From the NCBI GenBank assembly GCA_050701115.1, contig JBOHER010000435.1:1-60873 (forward strand): DNA of 60,873 bases. Direction: 5' to 3'. Under the pieces are notes generated by a model. The model saw nothing but the letters and a program-made list of their open reading frames with translations, was not told the origin of the DNA and searched no databases. This document shows, piece after piece, positions 60,012-60,873 of the stretch. Origin of the DNA: JBOHER01 sp050701115 (GTDB lineage Bacteria > Actinomycetota > Actinomycetes > Mycobacteriales > Pseudonocardiaceae). Position 1 is the stretch's first letter; the number at the start of each line of letters is the position of its first letter. The position numbers were made by a program, and so were the translations under genes.

Positions 60012-60873
60012 GTGACGCTGACGGCTGGAGACGCCCGTCCGATGCAGCGGTCGGGCACCGCGACGCACTGCCCGTACTGCGCCCTGCAGTGCGCGATGCG
60101 GGTGACGCCTGCCGCTGCAGGCGCGACGGTGGTGCCACGGGAGTTCCCCACCAACGGTGGCGGCCTGTGCCAGAAGGGGTGGACCTCCGCGGCCCTGCTC
60201 GGCTCGCCCGCGCGGCTGACCACTCCACTGATCCGGGTGGACGGGGAGTTGCGCCCGGCGGGATGGGCTGAGGCACTCGACCTGGTCGCGGCCCGGCTGA
60301 CCGAGATCCGCGATGCGCACGGTGCCGATGCGCTCGGCCTGTTCGGCGGCGGCGGGCTGACCAACGAGAAGTGCTATGCGCTGGGCAAGTTCGCGCGTGT
60401 CGCGCTGGGTACCTCCCAGATCGACTACAACGGCCGGTTCTGCATGTCGTCCGCGGCCGCGGCGGGCATCAAGGCGTTCGGGATGGACCGGGGGATGCCC
60501 TTCCCGGTGACCGACCTTGCGGCCGCCGACGCCATCCTGCTGATCGGCTCGAACCCGGCCGAGACCATGCCGCCGTTCATCCAGCACTTCACCCGCAGCA
60601 TCGACTCCGGTGGCCTGATCGTGGTGGATCCGCGCCGCACCCCGACCGCCGAGCGCGCAGCGCTGCACCTGCAGCCCGCTCCGGGCACCGACCTGGCGCT
60701 CGCCCTTGGCATCCTGCACGCGGTGGTCGCCGACGGGCACCTCGACCACGGCTACGTCGCCGAGCGAACCGCGGGGTTCGACGAGGCGTGGCGGGTGGCC
60801 GCGTCCTGGTGGCCGGAACGCGTCGAGCGGATCACCGGCGTCGCCGCGGCCGACCAGCGCCGCGCGGCGAGTC
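60012..60873 (+). CDS. Assimilatory nitrate reductase catalytic subunit (5' part)
   Basis: The first 287 codons of a molybdopterin oxidoreductase, open at the window end. The 4Fe-4S motif CPYCALQCAM with a later Cys (GGGLCQKGW) is complete. PREFPTNGGGLCQKGWTSAA and LTNEKCYALGKFARVALGTS are typical of NarB/NasC-type assimilatory nitrate reductases, and the molybdenum-ligand Cys region (GRFCMSSAAAAG) follows. It reduces nitrate to nitrite. The start is GTG 60012 with GGAGG about 9 nt upstream. A candidate GlnR box lies upstream, and MoeZ nearby supports cofactor sulfuration. Confidence 0.9.
   Translation, partial: MTLTAGDARPMQRSGTATHCPYCALQCAMRVTPAAAGATVVPREFPTNGGGLCQKGWTSAALLGSPARLTTPLIRVDGELRPAGWAEALDLVAARLTEIRDAHGADALGLFGGGGLTNEKCYALGKFARVALGTSQIDYNGRFCMSSAAAAGIKAFGMDRGMPFPVTDLAAADAILLIGSNPAETMPPFIQHFTRSIDSGGLIVVDPRRTPTAERAALHLQPAPGTDLALALGILHAVVADGHLDHGYVAERTAGFDEAWRVAASWWPERVERITGVAAADQRRAAS

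Overview
The window is GC-rich, densely coding actinobacterial chromosome. From memory, gene content and order match two conserved blocks of the Mycobacteriales/Pseudonocardiales core genome; the GC-rich intergenic hairpins and the mix of families suggest a Pseudonocardiaceae-like filamentous actinomycete. This is an inference from gene content, not from a marker gene. I saw no rRNA, tRNA or CRISPR array.

Layout. 1-20 kb is a housekeeping block resembling M. tuberculosis Rv1177-Rv1229: ferredoxin, the succinylase lysine/meso-diaminopimelate genes dapC, dapD and dapE, a LOG-type lysine decarboxylase, PlsC-like acyltransferase, glucosyl-3-phosphoglycerate synthase, a DivIVA-domain protein, 3-methyladenine glycosylase, DUF3117, leucyl aminopeptidase, an O-methyltransferase, the envelope-stress set sigE / anti-sigma / HtrA / TatB, and Mrp. 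20-24.5 kb is accessory: an acyl-CoA dehydrogenase, then two decayed genes and an EXLDI-type protein. 24.6-31.4 kb holds an intact alpha-glucoside-type ABC importer (ATPase, lipoprotein, two permeases) directly joined to the wreck of a SugABC trehalose-type importer (permease A gutted, permease B intact, ATPase broken). 31.4-34.3 kb is a ParB-like gene interrupted by a complete 2,002-bp IS1634-type element with 14-bp terminal inverted repeats and a 5-bp target duplication. A metallophosphoesterase and CorA follow.

36.5-43.6 kb carries a MaoC dehydratase, DUF2332, a large membrane protein plus short-chain dehydrogenase, Nudix, a PH-domain protein with an apparent ATT start, and a PHP phosphoesterase. 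43.6-60.9 kb is a second conserved block resembling Rv3205c-Rv3212: a PQQ-like repeat protein, RhlE-type helicase, ferritin-fold protein, DUF3107, TetR, DUF3152 protease-like protein, MoeZ and a TIGR02569 protein, interleaved with an M14 carboxypeptidase, a broken hydrolase, a cupredoxin-like lipoprotein with a polytopic partner, and a second TetR. The window ends inside an assimilatory nitrate reductase gene.

How the genes work together: dapC/D/E supply meso-DAP and lysine. SigE, its zinc anti-sigma factor, HtrA and TatB form an envelope-stress and export module. MoeZ supports sulfur transfer and probably molybdopterin synthesis, which the downstream nitrate reductase needs. The most informative signals are degenerative or regulatory: in-place decay of the trehalose importer beside an intact sugar importer, an IS insertion whose target gene can be rebuilt exactly, an in-frame duplicated start region in sigE, a GTAAC-N-GTTAC operator shared by a TetR gene and a distant membrane-protein operon, and a possible leader ORF ahead of corA.
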